Made by a program: the position numbers and the translations under genes | Source: Methylobacterium terrae | GTDB lineage: Bacteria; Pseudomonadota; Alphaproteobacteria; Rhizobiales; Beijerinckiaceae | Direction: 5' to 3' | Assembly: GCF_003173755.1 (NCBI RefSeq) | Contig: NZ_CP029553.1 | Coordinates: 1,288,501-1,352,500 of the forward strand | Length of the DNA: 64,000 nucleotides | Notes under the pieces: model-generated | Databases searched by the model: none | What the model was told of the DNA's origin: nothing | Seen by the model: the letters and a program-made list of their open reading frames with translations, nothing else | Shown: piece by piece, positions 54,781 to 63,287 of the stretch | Numbering within the stretch: position 1 is the first letter of the stretch | Layout: each line of letters begins with the position of its first letter

Positions 54781-55824
54781 TTACAACTTGATCTCGCGGT
54801 TGAACCGCTCGATCCAGGCCGGACGCTGGGCGTTGATCGTCTTCCAGTCCTGGAACACGAACTTCTTCTTCAGATCGTCGGTGTCCTTCGCCAGCACCCG
54901 GGCGATCTCGCCGGTCATCTTCACCTTGGTGTTGGTCGGCACGACGAGGTAGGGCGCCTGCATCAGCCGGGTCTGGACCGGCTCGGAGATCGCCGCCTCG
55001 ATCAGCTTGAACGCCAGCTCGCGGTTGGGCGAGTTCTTCACGATCTGGATCAGGGTCTTGAAGGCGATGGCGCCTTCCTTCGGCGCCACGAACTCCACCG
55101 GCACGCCCTTGGCCTTCAGGATCTGGATCGCGTTGAAGTTGCCCGGCGAGATGTCGACCTGGCCCTGCTGGAACAGGGTGGCGAGCGCGCCGGGATTGGC
55201 CGCCACCGCCGACAGGTTGGGCTTCAGTTTCTCCATCGCCTTGAAGGCGGGATCGATGTTCGCCTCCGAGCCGCCATGCATCTTGGCGATCTCGACCATG
55301 AAGCCGGTGCCGAGCGTCGAGTTCATGTTGGTGATGCCGACCCGGCCCTTGTATTCGGGCCGCCACAGGTCGGCCCAGGAGGTCGGCGGGGTCTTCACCG
55401 TGTCGGGGTTGTAGGTCAGGCCGACGACCTGGAAGAAGGCGGCCGGGCCGTGCGGGTCCTGCGCGTCCGGGATCAGCTCCTTGAAGGCGGCGCTGCGCTC
55501 GACCGGGAAGGGCTCGACGAGGTCCTGGGCCAGAGCCGTCAGCGCCGGGCCGGGATCGTGCAGCATCACGTCGATCGGCGGGTTGGCCTTGGCGGCCGAC
55601 ACCTTGGCGATCTGGTCGACCGACAGCATCGGGTCGAGGACGATCGGGGCGTTGTTCGTCTCCTTGCGGAACGCCGGCACCAGCACGGCCTTGTGCGCCT
55701 CCTCCCAGCTGCCCGTGAAGGTGGCGAAGACGAGGGGCCGCGCCTGCGCGAAGGACAGGCCGGGAAACAGCTCCATCGCGCCGAGCGACAGGGCGGTGGT
55801 GAGAAGCGTGCGGCGGTCGAGCAT
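54781..55824 (-). CDS. ABC transporter extracellular binding protein, polyamine/putrescine type
   Basis: A 347-residue periplasmic binding protein of the PotD-like (family 1/SBP_bac_8) class, with a twin-arginine-like signal (MLDRRTLLTTALSLGAM). PLVFATFTGSWEEAHKAVLVPAFRKETN, VMLHDPGPALTAL, GLTYNPDTVKTPPTSWADLWRPEYKGRVGI (core PPTSWADLWRPEYKGRVG) and the C-terminal KKKFVFQDWKTINAQR are as expected. Substrates of this group are polyamines, opines, amino acids or related nitrogenous compounds. It precedes both permeases, downstream of the ATPase gene by 18 bp. Confidence 0.92.
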   Translation of the reverse strand: MLDRRTLLTTALSLGAMELFPGLSFAQARPLVFATFTGSWEEAHKAVLVPAFRKETNNAPIVLDPMLSVDQIAKVSAAKANPPIDVMLHDPGPALTALAQDLVEPFPVERSAAFKELIPDAQDPHGPAAFFQVVGLTYNPDTVKTPPTSWADLWRPEYKGRVGITNMNSTLGTGFMVEIAKMHGGSEANIDPAFKAMEKLKPNLSAVAANPGALATLFQQGQVDISPGNFNAIQILKAKGVPVEFVAPKEGAIAFKTLIQIVKNSPNRELAFKLIEAAISEPVQTRLMQAPYLVVPTNTKVKMTGEIARVLAKDTDDLKKKFVFQDWKTINAQRPAWIERFNREIKL

Positions 55825-55842
55825 CGGGAAACTCCGGGTGTG

Positions 55843-56973
55843 TCAGGCGGCGGCCGGGAAGGCGGAGGCGAGGCCGGGGGCGACGGCGATGCGCACGGGC
55901 GTGCCGGGCGGGCGCAGGGCGCCCCCGCCGAGGCGCGGCTCGGCGATCTTGAGCGGGCGGCCTGCCCCGACCCGGACCTCGTGCACGACGGTGGGGCCGA
56001 GCGGCAGGGCCATCTCGACCACGCCCGCGATACCGTCCTGCCCGTCGGTGAGGCGCAGGTGCTCGGGCCGCAGGCATAAGGTCACCCGGGAGCCCGGCGC
56101 GATCGGCCGCGAGAGGGGACGGGCGACGACCTCGCCGCCGGCATCGAGCGCGACGCGGGGCCCATCCCCGTCCTGGCCCAGCAGCACCCCCGGCACGGCG
56201 TTGGCGGAGCCCACGAAGGTGTTGACGAACAGGCTCTCGGGCGCGTCGTAGACCGTGGTCGGGGCGGCGAACTGCTCCAGCCGCCCGTTCGAGAGCACCG
56301 CCACCCGGTCGGAGAGCGACAGGGCCTCCTCCTGGTCGTGGGTGACGAGCAGCGTCGTCACGCCGGCGACGCGCTGAAGGCGCTTCACCTCGATCTGCAT
56401 GTCGAGGCGCAGGTTCTTGTCGAGGGCCGCGAAGGGCTCGTCGAGAAGCAGCACCGCGGGGCGGATCGCGAGCGCGCGGGCCAGCGCGACCCGCTGCTGC
56501 TGCCCGCCCGAGAGCTGGCGCGGGTAGCGGCCGCCGGCATGGCCGAGCTGCACGAGGTCGAGGAGGCGCTTGGCCTCGGCCGCCTGCTCGGTCCGGGACG
56601 CCCCCCGGGCGGCGAGGCCGTAGGCGACGTTCTCGGCGACCGTCAGGTGGGGGAACAGGGCGTAGTTCTGGAAGACGATGCCGACGGCGCGCCGGCTCGG
56701 CGGCAGCGCGTCGATGACCTGATCGCCGACGATCACCCGCCCCTCGGTCTGGCGCAGGAAGCCGGCGACGATGCGCAGCAACGTGGTCTTGCCGCAGCCC
56801 GAGGGCCCGAGCAACGAGACGAGTTCTCCGCCCCGGATGTCGAGGTTCACGTTCTCGACCGCGACCGCGCCGCCGTAGCGGTGGGTGATGCCGTCGAGCA
56901 CGACGGAGCGGCCTTCCGCCTGGGGTCGGGTGTGCGGGCCGGATGGTGTCACGGTGGCTGCTTCCTGCGGCAT
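55843..56973 (-). CDS. ABC transporter ATP-binding protein, polyamine type (PotA-like)
   Basis: A 376-residue ATPase. Walker [11 protein letters not shown]-loop [12 protein letters not shown], signature [16 protein letters not shown], Walker [13 protein letters not shown], switch [10 protein letters not shown]-terminal TOBE domain follows (residues about 290-375, with [10 protein letters not shown]). ATG 56973 starts the protein at [11 protein letters not shown]; the frame further upstream lacks likeness to the family. It is the first gene of the operon ATPase - binding protein - two permeases - GntR - racemase-like, divergent from the amidase/TTR-like pair. Confidence 0.93.
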   Translation of the reverse strand: MPQEAATVTPSGPHTRPQAEGRSVVLDGITHRYGGAVAVENVNLDIRGGELVSLLGPSGCGKTTLLRIVAGFLRQTEGRVIVGDQVIDALPPSRRAVGIVFQNYALFPHLTVAENVAYGLAARGASRTEQAAEAKRLLDLVQLGHAGGRYPRQLSGGQQQRVALARALAIRPAVLLLDEPFAALDKNLRLDMQIEVKRLQRVAGVTTLLVTHDQEEALSLSDRVAVLSNGRLEQFAAPTTVYDAPESLFVNTFVGSANAVPGVLLGQDGDGPRVALDAGGEVVARPLSRPIAPGSRVTLCLRPEHLRLTDGQDGIAGVVEMALPLGPTVVHEVRVGAGRPLKIAEPRLGGGALRPPGTPVRIAVAPGLASAFPAAA

Positions 56974-56978
56974 CGATC

Positions 56979-56998
56979 TTGCTGCCGGGGTGCAGCAA
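56979..56998. promoter_or_regulatory. Perfect 7-bp dyad between the ABC operon and the amidase gene
   Basis: TTGCTGC (56979-56985) and GCAGCAA (56992-56998) with a 6-bp spacer in the 86-bp divergent intergenic region. It is 6 bp upstream of the ATPase start codon, a position suited to repression of the ABC operon by the locus's own GntR protein. Confidence 0.5.
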
Positions 56999-57059
56999 AT
57001 CGTATGCCATTCCTGGGAAAGACCATGCCGCACTGCCACTTGACCGTCGGAGGACCCGC

Positions 57060-58463
57060 ATGAACACGGAGCTGTGGCGCCTCTCCGCGACCGAGCTCGG
57101 CCGGCTCTTCGCCGCGGGCCGCGCCTCGCCGGTCGAGGCGCTGGAGGCCGCGCGGGCCCGCGCCGCCGCCTGGGAGCCGCACCTGAACGCGATCGCGCGC
57201 GAGAACCCGCGCGCGCGGGCGGAGGCCGAGGCGAGCGCCGCCCGCTGGCGCGCCGGGGCCCCGCTCTCGCCCCTCGACGGCGTGCCGATGACCGTGAAGG
57301 AGTTCCTGGTCACCGAGGGAATGCCCTCGACCTACGCCGAGCCGGGGGAGGCCGCGCCGGCCGGCCACGACGAGCTGCCGGTGGCGCGGGCGCGCCGCGC
57401 CGGCCTCGTGACGCTCGCCAAGACCACGATGCCGGAATTCGCCGTGCAAGGTTTCACGGCATCTGCCCGTTTCGGCGTCACCCGCAACCCGTGGAACGTC
57501 GCGCTCACCCCCGGCGGCTCGACCGGCAGGGGCGCTGCGGCGACGGCCGCCGGCTACGCGCCGGTCGCCCTCGGCACCGACGGCGGCGGCTCCCTGCGCC
57601 GGCCGGCCGGCCATACCGGCCTCGTCGGGCTGAAGAGCAGCCTCGGCCGGGTGCCGCGGCTCGGCGGCCTGCCCTCGCCGCTCCTCGATTTCGAGGTGGC
57701 GGGCGCGCTCACCCGCACCGTCGCCGACAGCCGCGCGATGCTCCACCTGATGCAGGGCGCCGATCCGCGGGTGCTGTGGTCGACCTTCGCCGCCCCGGGC
57801 CGGCCGGACCGGCCGCTGCGGGCCCGCTACGTCGAGCGCATCGGCGACGCGCCCCTCGACCCGGTCATCGCGAGCGCGTGCCGACGGGCCCTGACCGACC
57901 TCGAGGCGCTCGGCGTCGCGGTGGAGGAGGGGCCCTTGCCCTTCGAGATCGCCGCCCTGAACGCCCTGTGGCCGGAGATCGGCAAGATCGGGATCGCCCG
58001 GTTGTTCGAGGCCGATCCGGCCCTGGCCGCGCGAGCGAGCGCGCCGTACCGGGCGATGGCCGCCGAAGGCGCCCGGGCGCCCGCGACGCTGCTCGCCGAG
58101 ATCCTGGAGCGGGTGCAGGCCCTGCGCAACGCCGCGAACGCGGCGTTCACGGAGGTCGACCTCGTCCTCACGCCCTCGGCCGCGGCGATGCCGTGGGCGG
58201 CCGACGCGGTCCATCCGGAGGTGATCGACGGGCGGCCGGTCGGCCCGCGCGGCCACGCGGTCTATTCGGGCTGGGTCAACGCCGCCGCGCTGCCGGGCCT
58301 GAGCCTGCCGGTCGACCCGGCACCGGACGGGATGCCGATCGGCCTCCATCTCGTGGCGGGTTTCGGCCGCGACGACCTGCTGCTCGACCTCGCCGAGGCG
58401 ATGGAGGCGCGCCGCCCCTTCGCCGATCGCTGGCCCGCTCTCCCCGGGGAGGCGGCCCGATGA
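57060..58463 (+). CDS. Amidase (amidase-signature family) of the ABC locus
   Basis: A 467-residue amidase-signature enzyme. The catalytic triad is complete: Lys80 in VPMTVKEFL, cis-Ser154 in PGGSTGRG and nucleophile Ser178 in DGGGSLRRP. The surrounding signature differs from consensus (GGSTGRG instead of GGSSGGS; GHTGLVGLKSSLGRVP intact). It hydrolyses an amide of a compound probably imported by the divergent polyamine-type ABC system. The ATG at 57060 has GGAGGA seven bases upstream. Its stop overlaps the start of the transthyretin-like gene by four bases, so both proteins are made together. Confidence 0.9.
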   Translation: MNTELWRLSATELGRLFAAGRASPVEALEAARARAAAWEPHLNAIARENPRARAEAEASAARWRAGAPLSPLDGVPMTVKEFLVTEGMPSTYAEPGEAAPAGHDELPVARARRAGLVTLAKTTMPEFAVQGFTASARFGVTRNPWNVALTPGGSTGRGAAATAAGYAPVALGTDGGGSLRRPAGHTGLVGLKSSLGRVPRLGGLPSPLLDFEVAGALTRTVADSRAMLHLMQGADPRVLWSTFAAPGRPDRPLRARYVERIGDAPLDPVIASACRRALTDLEALGVAVEEGPLPFEIAALNALWPEIGKIGIARLFEADPALAARASAPYRAMAAEGARAPATLLAEILERVQALRNAANAAFTEVDLVLTPSAAAMPWAADAVHPEVIDGRPVGPRGHAVYSGWVNAAALPGLSLPVDPAPDGMPIGLHLVAGFGRDDLLLDLAEAMEARRPFADRWPALPGEAAR

Positions 58464-58813
58464 GCGCCGGCGGCATCTCGGTCCACGCCGTCGACGTGGC
58501 GGAGGGCTGCCCGGCGGTCGGCCTGAGAGTCACGATCCTGGTCCTCGACGGGACCGGCCCGCGCCCGCTCGCCGAGGGGACGATCGGGCCGGACGGCACC
58601 TTCGACCACCCGGTGGTCCGGGGCGTCGGCGTCGCGGCCGGCACCTACGAGGTCGTGTTCCACCTCGGCGCCTACTTCACCGCCGCCGGACGGGCGGGCC
58701 CGCATTTCCTCGACGCGGTGCCGTTCCGCTTCACCATCGTCGATGCGGCCGAGCACCACCACCTGCCGCTGAAGTTCACGCGATTTGGGTACGCGGTGTT
58801 TCGGGGTGTGTGA
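58460..58813 (+). CDS. Transthyretin/HIU-hydrolase-like protein with altered active site
   Basis: A 117-residue protein of the transthyretin-like family, whose normal members hydrolyse 5-hydroxyisourate in urate breakdown. The fold is easily followed: ISVHAVDVAEGCPAVGLRV, GTYEVVFHLGAYFTAAGR, FLDAVPFRFTIVDAAEHHHLPL and a terminal FGYAVFRGV. Of the catalytic residues, the His in SVH and the His in EHHHLPL are kept. The Arg (KDGR in E. coli) is Thr here (PDGTFD), and the C-terminal YRGS tetrapeptide is FRGV, losing the Ser. Together with its coupling to an amidase this points to a different cyclic substrate or a binding role. No signal peptide. Confidence 0.85.
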   Translation: MSAGGISVHAVDVAEGCPAVGLRVTILVLDGTGPRPLAEGTIGPDGTFDHPVVRGVGVAAGTYEVVFHLGAYFTAAGRAGPHFLDAVPFRFTIVDAAEHHHLPLKFTRFGYAVFRGV

Positions 58814-59101
58814 GGGCTGCTCGGCCCCCGCGCGCCGTTCTCTGCTTCGTCTCCCGGAGACTGTTTGACGAGCGAGATCGACGTGGCGATAGAAGTTTCT
58901 CTCCCACCCACGACCTCATCCTGAGGTCTGGAGTGGGACCGCGTCCCTGGATCAATCGAACAGGCTCTCAGTGCAGCGCCTTCGAACGGACCCGTCCGAA
59001 GGCGCTGGCTGAGCCCGAACGGGCGGCGGTATCGGACGGACCGCGCACGGGATCCCGGGATGATCGCCTCGACGCGGCCGCCGTGACGCCGGGAGGCACG
59101 G

Positions 59102-61717
59102 TCACGCGCAGGAGCGCTCCGATCGATCGACCGGACCTTGGGACGTCGCCCCGCCGAGCACCGCCAGCACCTCGCCGAACGGCACCGGCCGGCCGAGCAG
59201 GAAGCCCTGCGCTTCCGCGCAGCCCGCCTCCCGCAGGGCGGCGAGCTGCGCCTCGGTCTCCGCGCCCTTGGCGGTGACCGTCATGCCGAGCGCCGCACCG
59301 AGGGCGACGATCGCCGGCACGAGGCCTTGGGCTCCGGCGGAGGCCGCGACCTCGCGGTCGAGCTTGATCCGCCCGAAGGGCAGGCGCCGCAGGGCGCCGA
59401 GGGAGGAGGCGCCGGCACCGAAACCGTCGCAGGCGAGCCCGACCCCGAGCGCGGCGAGTTCGGCCAGCCGGCCGGCCCCGTCCGCGATCGCCCCCTCGGC
59501 GATGTCGAGCTCCAGGCGCTCCGGCGCCGCGCCGGTCGCCGCCAGGGCGGCCCGGATGGCGGCGGCGAGGCCGGCCTGGCGCAGCTGCGCGCCGCCGACG
59601 TTCACCACCACCCGGATCCCGGGCGGGAGCGCGCGGGCATCGTGGAGGGCGCGGCCCAGCACCCACTCGCCGAGCGGGACGATCACGCCGGTCTCCTCGG
59701 CGAGCGGCAGGAACGCCGCCGGCGGCAGCGGGCCGCGGGCCGGGTGGTTCCAGCGCAGCAGCGCCTCCACCGCCGCGATCCGCCCCTGCGCGAGGTCGAA
59801 GACCGGCTGGTAGTGCAGGACGAACTCGCCGCGCCGGAGCGCCACGCGAAGGTCGCGCTCGAGGCGCCGGCGCTCCTCGGCGGCCCGGTCCATGGCGGCG
59901 GCGAAGTGCCGGTAGGTGTTGCGCCCCTCCGATTTCGCCCGGTAGAGCGCGAGGTCGGCGCGCTTGAGCAGGGTGTCGCTGTCGAGGCCGTGCTCGGGCG
60001 CGAAGGCGATGCCGATGCTGACCCCGATCGTCGCCTCCTGCCCGCCGAGATCGACCGGAGCACGGAGCGCCGCGACCAGCCGCTCCGCCGTGGCGGCGGC
60101 GCTGCCGGAGCTCGCCTCGCCGCCGAGCAGGACCGCGAACTCGTCGCCGCCGAGGCGCGCCGGCAGGTCCTCGCGCCGCAAGGCGGCGCGGATCCGCCCC
60201 GCCACCTCGCGCAGGAGCGCGTCGCCGGCGAGGTGGCCGAGGGTGTCGTTGACCGCCTTGAACGCGTCGAGGTCGAGGCAGAGCAGGCCGCAGGTCCCGC
60301 CGTGGCGCGCCACGGCGGCGAGACGCTGGTCGAGGCTGTCGCGAAACAGTGCCCGGTTCGGCAATCCGGTCAGGCCGTCGTGCCGGGCGAGGTGGGCGAC
60401 CTGCGCCTCCGCCGCCTTGCGGGCGGTGATGTCGGTGTAGGTGCGCACCGCCCCGCCGGTGGGCAGCGGCACGGTGCGGATCTCCAGCACGGTGCCGTTC
60501 GGCCGCTGGCGCTCGTAGGTGTAGGGATGGGTCGCGAGCGGCGCGCGCGCGACCTGCTCGCGCAAGGCGGCGTCGCAATGGGCGAAATCGTCCTGCGCGA
60601 GCTGATGGCGGCGGACCTCGTCGAAGGTCGGCTCGGCGCGCATCAGGTCCCGCGGCAGGTCGAGCAGCGCGAGGGCCCGCTCGTTGCAGACCCGCACGAT
60701 GCCCGCCTCGTCGATCATCATCAGGCCCTGGTCCATATGCGCCAGGGTGGCGTCGAGGAGGGCGGTGCTGGCGCGCAGGCGCGCGGCGCTCTCCTGCAGC
60801 TCGGCCTCGGCGCGGGCCATCTCGGTCACGTCCTGAACGCTGCCGAACAGGGCCGTGGCCGTCCCGGCCTCGTCCTGCTGGCAGATGCCGCGCGAGATCA
60901 CGACCCGCTCCTCGCCGTCCCGCCGGACGATCCGGGCCTTGAAGTGGAAGCCGGTCCGGTGCTCGCGCGCCGCCGTGACGAGGCCCGCGACCCGATCACG
61001 ATCCTCGGGGTGGTAGTAGGACAGGGCCTCCGCGACGTCGGCGGCCGGATCGCCCGGCTCCCGCCCGTGCATCCGGCAGACCTCGTCCGACCAGGTCGTG
61101 GCACCGGACGCGAGATCGACCCGCCAGTGGCCGATCCGTCCCATCTGCTCGGCGAGCGTCAGGTTGCGGTTGGCGCGCGACAGGGCATCCTCGCTCGCGC
61201 GCCGGCGCCGGGCCTCGGTCTCGCTGGCGACGCGGGCCTCGTAGTGCCGGATCTGCGCCACCACGACCGCGGTGAGGTCGGAGAGGCGCGCGGTCTCGTC
61301 GTCGGTCAGCCGGCGCGGGACGGTGTCGGCGAGGCAGAGAGTGCCGAGCGGCAGGCCCGGCCGCAGCATCAAGGGGATGCCGGCGTAGAACCGCACGCTC
61401 CGCGGCCCGGTCACCAGCGCGACGTCGCGAAAGCGCGGGTCGGCCGCCGCGTCCTCCACCACCAGGGGCGCATCGCTCAGGATGGCGTGGTTGCAGAAGG
61501 CGGCGTCCCGGCCGGTGGGGCCGAACTGGATGCCCGCCGAGGCCTTGCACCACAGCCGGTCGGCATCGACCAGCGAGATCCAGGCATAGGGCACCCGGAA
61601 CAACGTGCGGGCGAGGCGGCAGACCGCGTCGAAATGGTCTTCCGGCGGCGTGTCGAGGAGGCCGAGGGCGTGCAGCTCGGAGAGGCGCTCGGCCTCCCGC
61701 TCGGGACGAAGTTGCAC
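59102..61717 (-). CDS. GAF-PAS-PAS-GGDEF protein with degenerate EAL domain
   Basis: An 871-residue cytoplasmic signalling protein. Domain order, by rough residue: GAF 1-160 (DRLWCKASAGIQF, GPRSVRFYAGIPLML, PLGTLCLAD), PAS 180-300 (LAEQMGRIGHWRVDL), PAS 310-420 (GLMMIDEAGIVRVCN), GGDEF 425-590 with intact RLGGDEF, EAL 600-850. The diguanylate cyclase should be active. The EAL motif itself is present (VEALLRW), but the Asp pair reads CDGFGAG (second Asp lost) and AEG reads AKG, so hydrolysis is probably lost. GTG 61717 lies seven bases after AAGGAG; further upstream starts lack domain likeness. It is a single gene. Confidence 0.9.
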   Translation of the reverse strand: MQLRPEREAERLSELHALGLLDTPPEDHFDAVCRLARTLFRVPYAWISLVDADRLWCKASAGIQFGPTGRDAAFCNHAILSDAPLVVEDAAADPRFRDVALVTGPRSVRFYAGIPLMLRPGLPLGTLCLADTVPRRLTDDETARLSDLTAVVVAQIRHYEARVASETEARRRRASEDALSRANRNLTLAEQMGRIGHWRVDLASGATTWSDEVCRMHGREPGDPAADVAEALSYYHPEDRDRVAGLVTAAREHRTGFHFKARIVRRDGEERVVISRGICQQDEAGTATALFGSVQDVTEMARAEAELQESAARLRASTALLDATLAHMDQGLMMIDEAGIVRVCNERALALLDLPRDLMRAEPTFDEVRRHQLAQDDFAHCDAALREQVARAPLATHPYTYERQRPNGTVLEIRTVPLPTGGAVRTYTDITARKAAEAQVAHLARHDGLTGLPNRALFRDSLDQRLAAVARHGGTCGLLCLDLDAFKAVNDTLGHLAGDALLREVAGRIRAALRREDLPARLGGDEFAVLLGGEASSGSAAATAERLVAALRAPVDLGGQEATIGVSIGIAFAPEHGLDSDTLLKRADLALYRAKSEGRNTYRHFAAAMDRAAEERRRLERDLRVALRRGEFVLHYQPVFDLAQGRIAAVEALLRWNHPARGPLPPAAFLPLAEETGVIVPLGEWVLGRALHDARALPPGIRVVVNVGGAQLRQAGLAAAIRAALAATGAAPERLELDIAEGAIADGAGRLAELAALGVGLACDGFGAGASSLGALRRLPFGRIKLDREVAASAGAQGLVPAIVALGAALGMTVTAKGAETEAQLAALREAGCAEAQGFLLGRPVPFGEVLAVLGGATSQGPVDRSERSCA

Positions 61718-62015
61718 CACGACGCTCCTTGCCGGCGGGGTCGGCGCCGAGACGCCGGGCGAGCCTCGACACAATGTCAGAAAAGTTACGAAGTCGTTAA
61801 AATCCCGCCGTCATCCCGCCCGACCATGGACGAGGCGACGTAGGCCGGGCGGCGTATCCCGTCACCGCGACGCCGGACGACGCGTGCACTCGCCGGACCC
61901 GGGCGATGAACTGGCATCGACCGGAAGGTTTTCGCTACCTCTACGTCGCGGGGCGGTCGCCGATCTATGGCGCTCACCCCGGATCCGCACCGTCCCGGAC
62001 GGATCGCCCTCGGCG

Positions 62016-63146
62016 TCAGGCCGTCAGCGCCCGGCTGATGACGATGCGCTGGACGTCGCTGGTCCCCTCGTAGATCTGGCACACCCGCACGTCGCGATAG
62101 ATCTGCTCGACCGGGTAATCGGCGAGGTAGCCGTAGCCGCCGTGGATCTGGATCGCGTCGGAGCACACGGCTTCCGCCATCTCGGAGGCGAAGAGCTTGG
62201 CCATCGCCGCCTCCTTGAGGCAGGGCTGCCCGGCATCGCGCAGGCGCGCCGCGTTCAGCACCAGGAGCCGGGCCGCCTCGATTTTCGTCGCCATGTCGGC
62301 GAGCCGGAAGGCGACCGCCTGGTGGTTCTTGAGGACCTGGCCGAAGGTCTCGCGCTCGCCCGCATAGGCCAAGGCCGCCTCGAACGCGGCCCGCGCCATG
62401 CCGACCGCCTGGGCGGCGATGCCGATGCGCCCGCCCTCGAGGTTGGCGAGCGCGATCTTCAGGCCCTCGCCCTCCTGGCCGAGCATCAGGTCGGGGGTGA
62501 GCTCCATCTCCTCGAACACGATCTGGGCCGTGTCCGAGGCGCGCTGGCCGAGCTTGTGCTCGATGCGCGCCACCTTGTAGCCGGGTGTCTTGGTCGGCAC
62601 GATGAAGGCCGAGATGCCGCGCTTGCCGGCCTCCGGGTCGGTCACCGCGAACACGATGGCGAGATCCGCATTCGCCCCCGAGGTGATGAACTGCTTGGTG
62701 CCCGACAAAACCCAGGCATTGCCGGAGCGCCGCGCCCGGGTCTTGAGCGCGGCGGCGTCCGAGCCGGCGCTGGGCTCGGTCAGGCAGAAGGCGCCGAGCT
62801 GCTCGCCGCGCGCGAGCGGCCCGAGGAAGCGCGCCTTCTGCTCGTCGCTGCCGAACTTCAGGATCGGCATGCAGCCGACGGAGTTGTGCACGCTCATCAC
62901 CGTCGAGACGGCGCCGTCGCCCGCCGCCACCTCCTCGATGGCGAGCGCGTAGGCGACGTGGTCGGCGGCCGCCCCGCCATGCGCCTCGGGCACCAGCATG
63001 CCCATGAAGCCGAGCGCGCCCATCTCGGCGATCGCCTCGCGGGGGAAGCGCGCCTCCCGGTCCCACGCGGCCGAGAACGGTTTCAGCCTCTCCTGCGCGA
63101 AGCTGCGGGCGGTGTCGCGGATCAGGATCTGGTCGTCGCTCAGCAT
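62016..63146 (-). CDS. Acyl-CoA dehydrogenase
   Basis: A 376-residue FAD enzyme of the short/branched-chain type that introduces the alpha,beta double bond into an acyl-CoA. N-terminal helical domain from [21 protein letters not shown]; central FAD loop [20 protein letters not shown] and [17 protein letters not shown]-terminal helical domain with [19 protein letters not shown] and the catalytic base Glu in [10 protein letters not shown]. It is preceded on the same strand by a 3-hydroxyacyl-CoA-type SDR, 130 bp away, which fits a beta-oxidation or branched-chain amino acid pathway. The ATG at 63146 gives the normal length. Confidence 0.93.
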   Translation of the reverse strand: MLSDDQILIRDTARSFAQERLKPFSAAWDREARFPREAIAEMGALGFMGMLVPEAHGGAAADHVAYALAIEEVAAGDGAVSTVMSVHNSVGCMPILKFGSDEQKARFLGPLARGEQLGAFCLTEPSAGSDAAALKTRARRSGNAWVLSGTKQFITSGANADLAIVFAVTDPEAGKRGISAFIVPTKTPGYKVARIEHKLGQRASDTAQIVFEEMELTPDLMLGQEGEGLKIALANLEGGRIGIAAQAVGMARAAFEAALAYAGERETFGQVLKNHQAVAFRLADMATKIEAARLLVLNAARLRDAGQPCLKEAAMAKLFASEMAEAVCSDAIQIHGGYGYLADYPVEQIYRDVRVCQIYEGTSDVQRIVISRALTA

Positions 63147-63253
63147 CGCGCGGTCTCTTCCCTCGGGCCTCTTGCGTCGGTGGAGGCGTTCGGCGCCCAT
63201 CCGGGCCGGCCTTACCGTCGAACCTCGCACCCTCGAACAGGTCCGACGGTGCT

Positions 63254-63287
63254 GCATCCTTACTTGGGCTGCATCCTTACTTGGGCT
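63254..63287. repeat. 17-bp tandem duplication at the SDR stop codon
   Basis: GCATCCTTACTTGGGCT occurs twice in direct tandem (63254-63270, 63271-63287). The second copy, read on the minus strand, holds the C-terminal codons and stop (TAA) of the SDR gene; the first copy lies just beyond. Confidence 0.85.
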
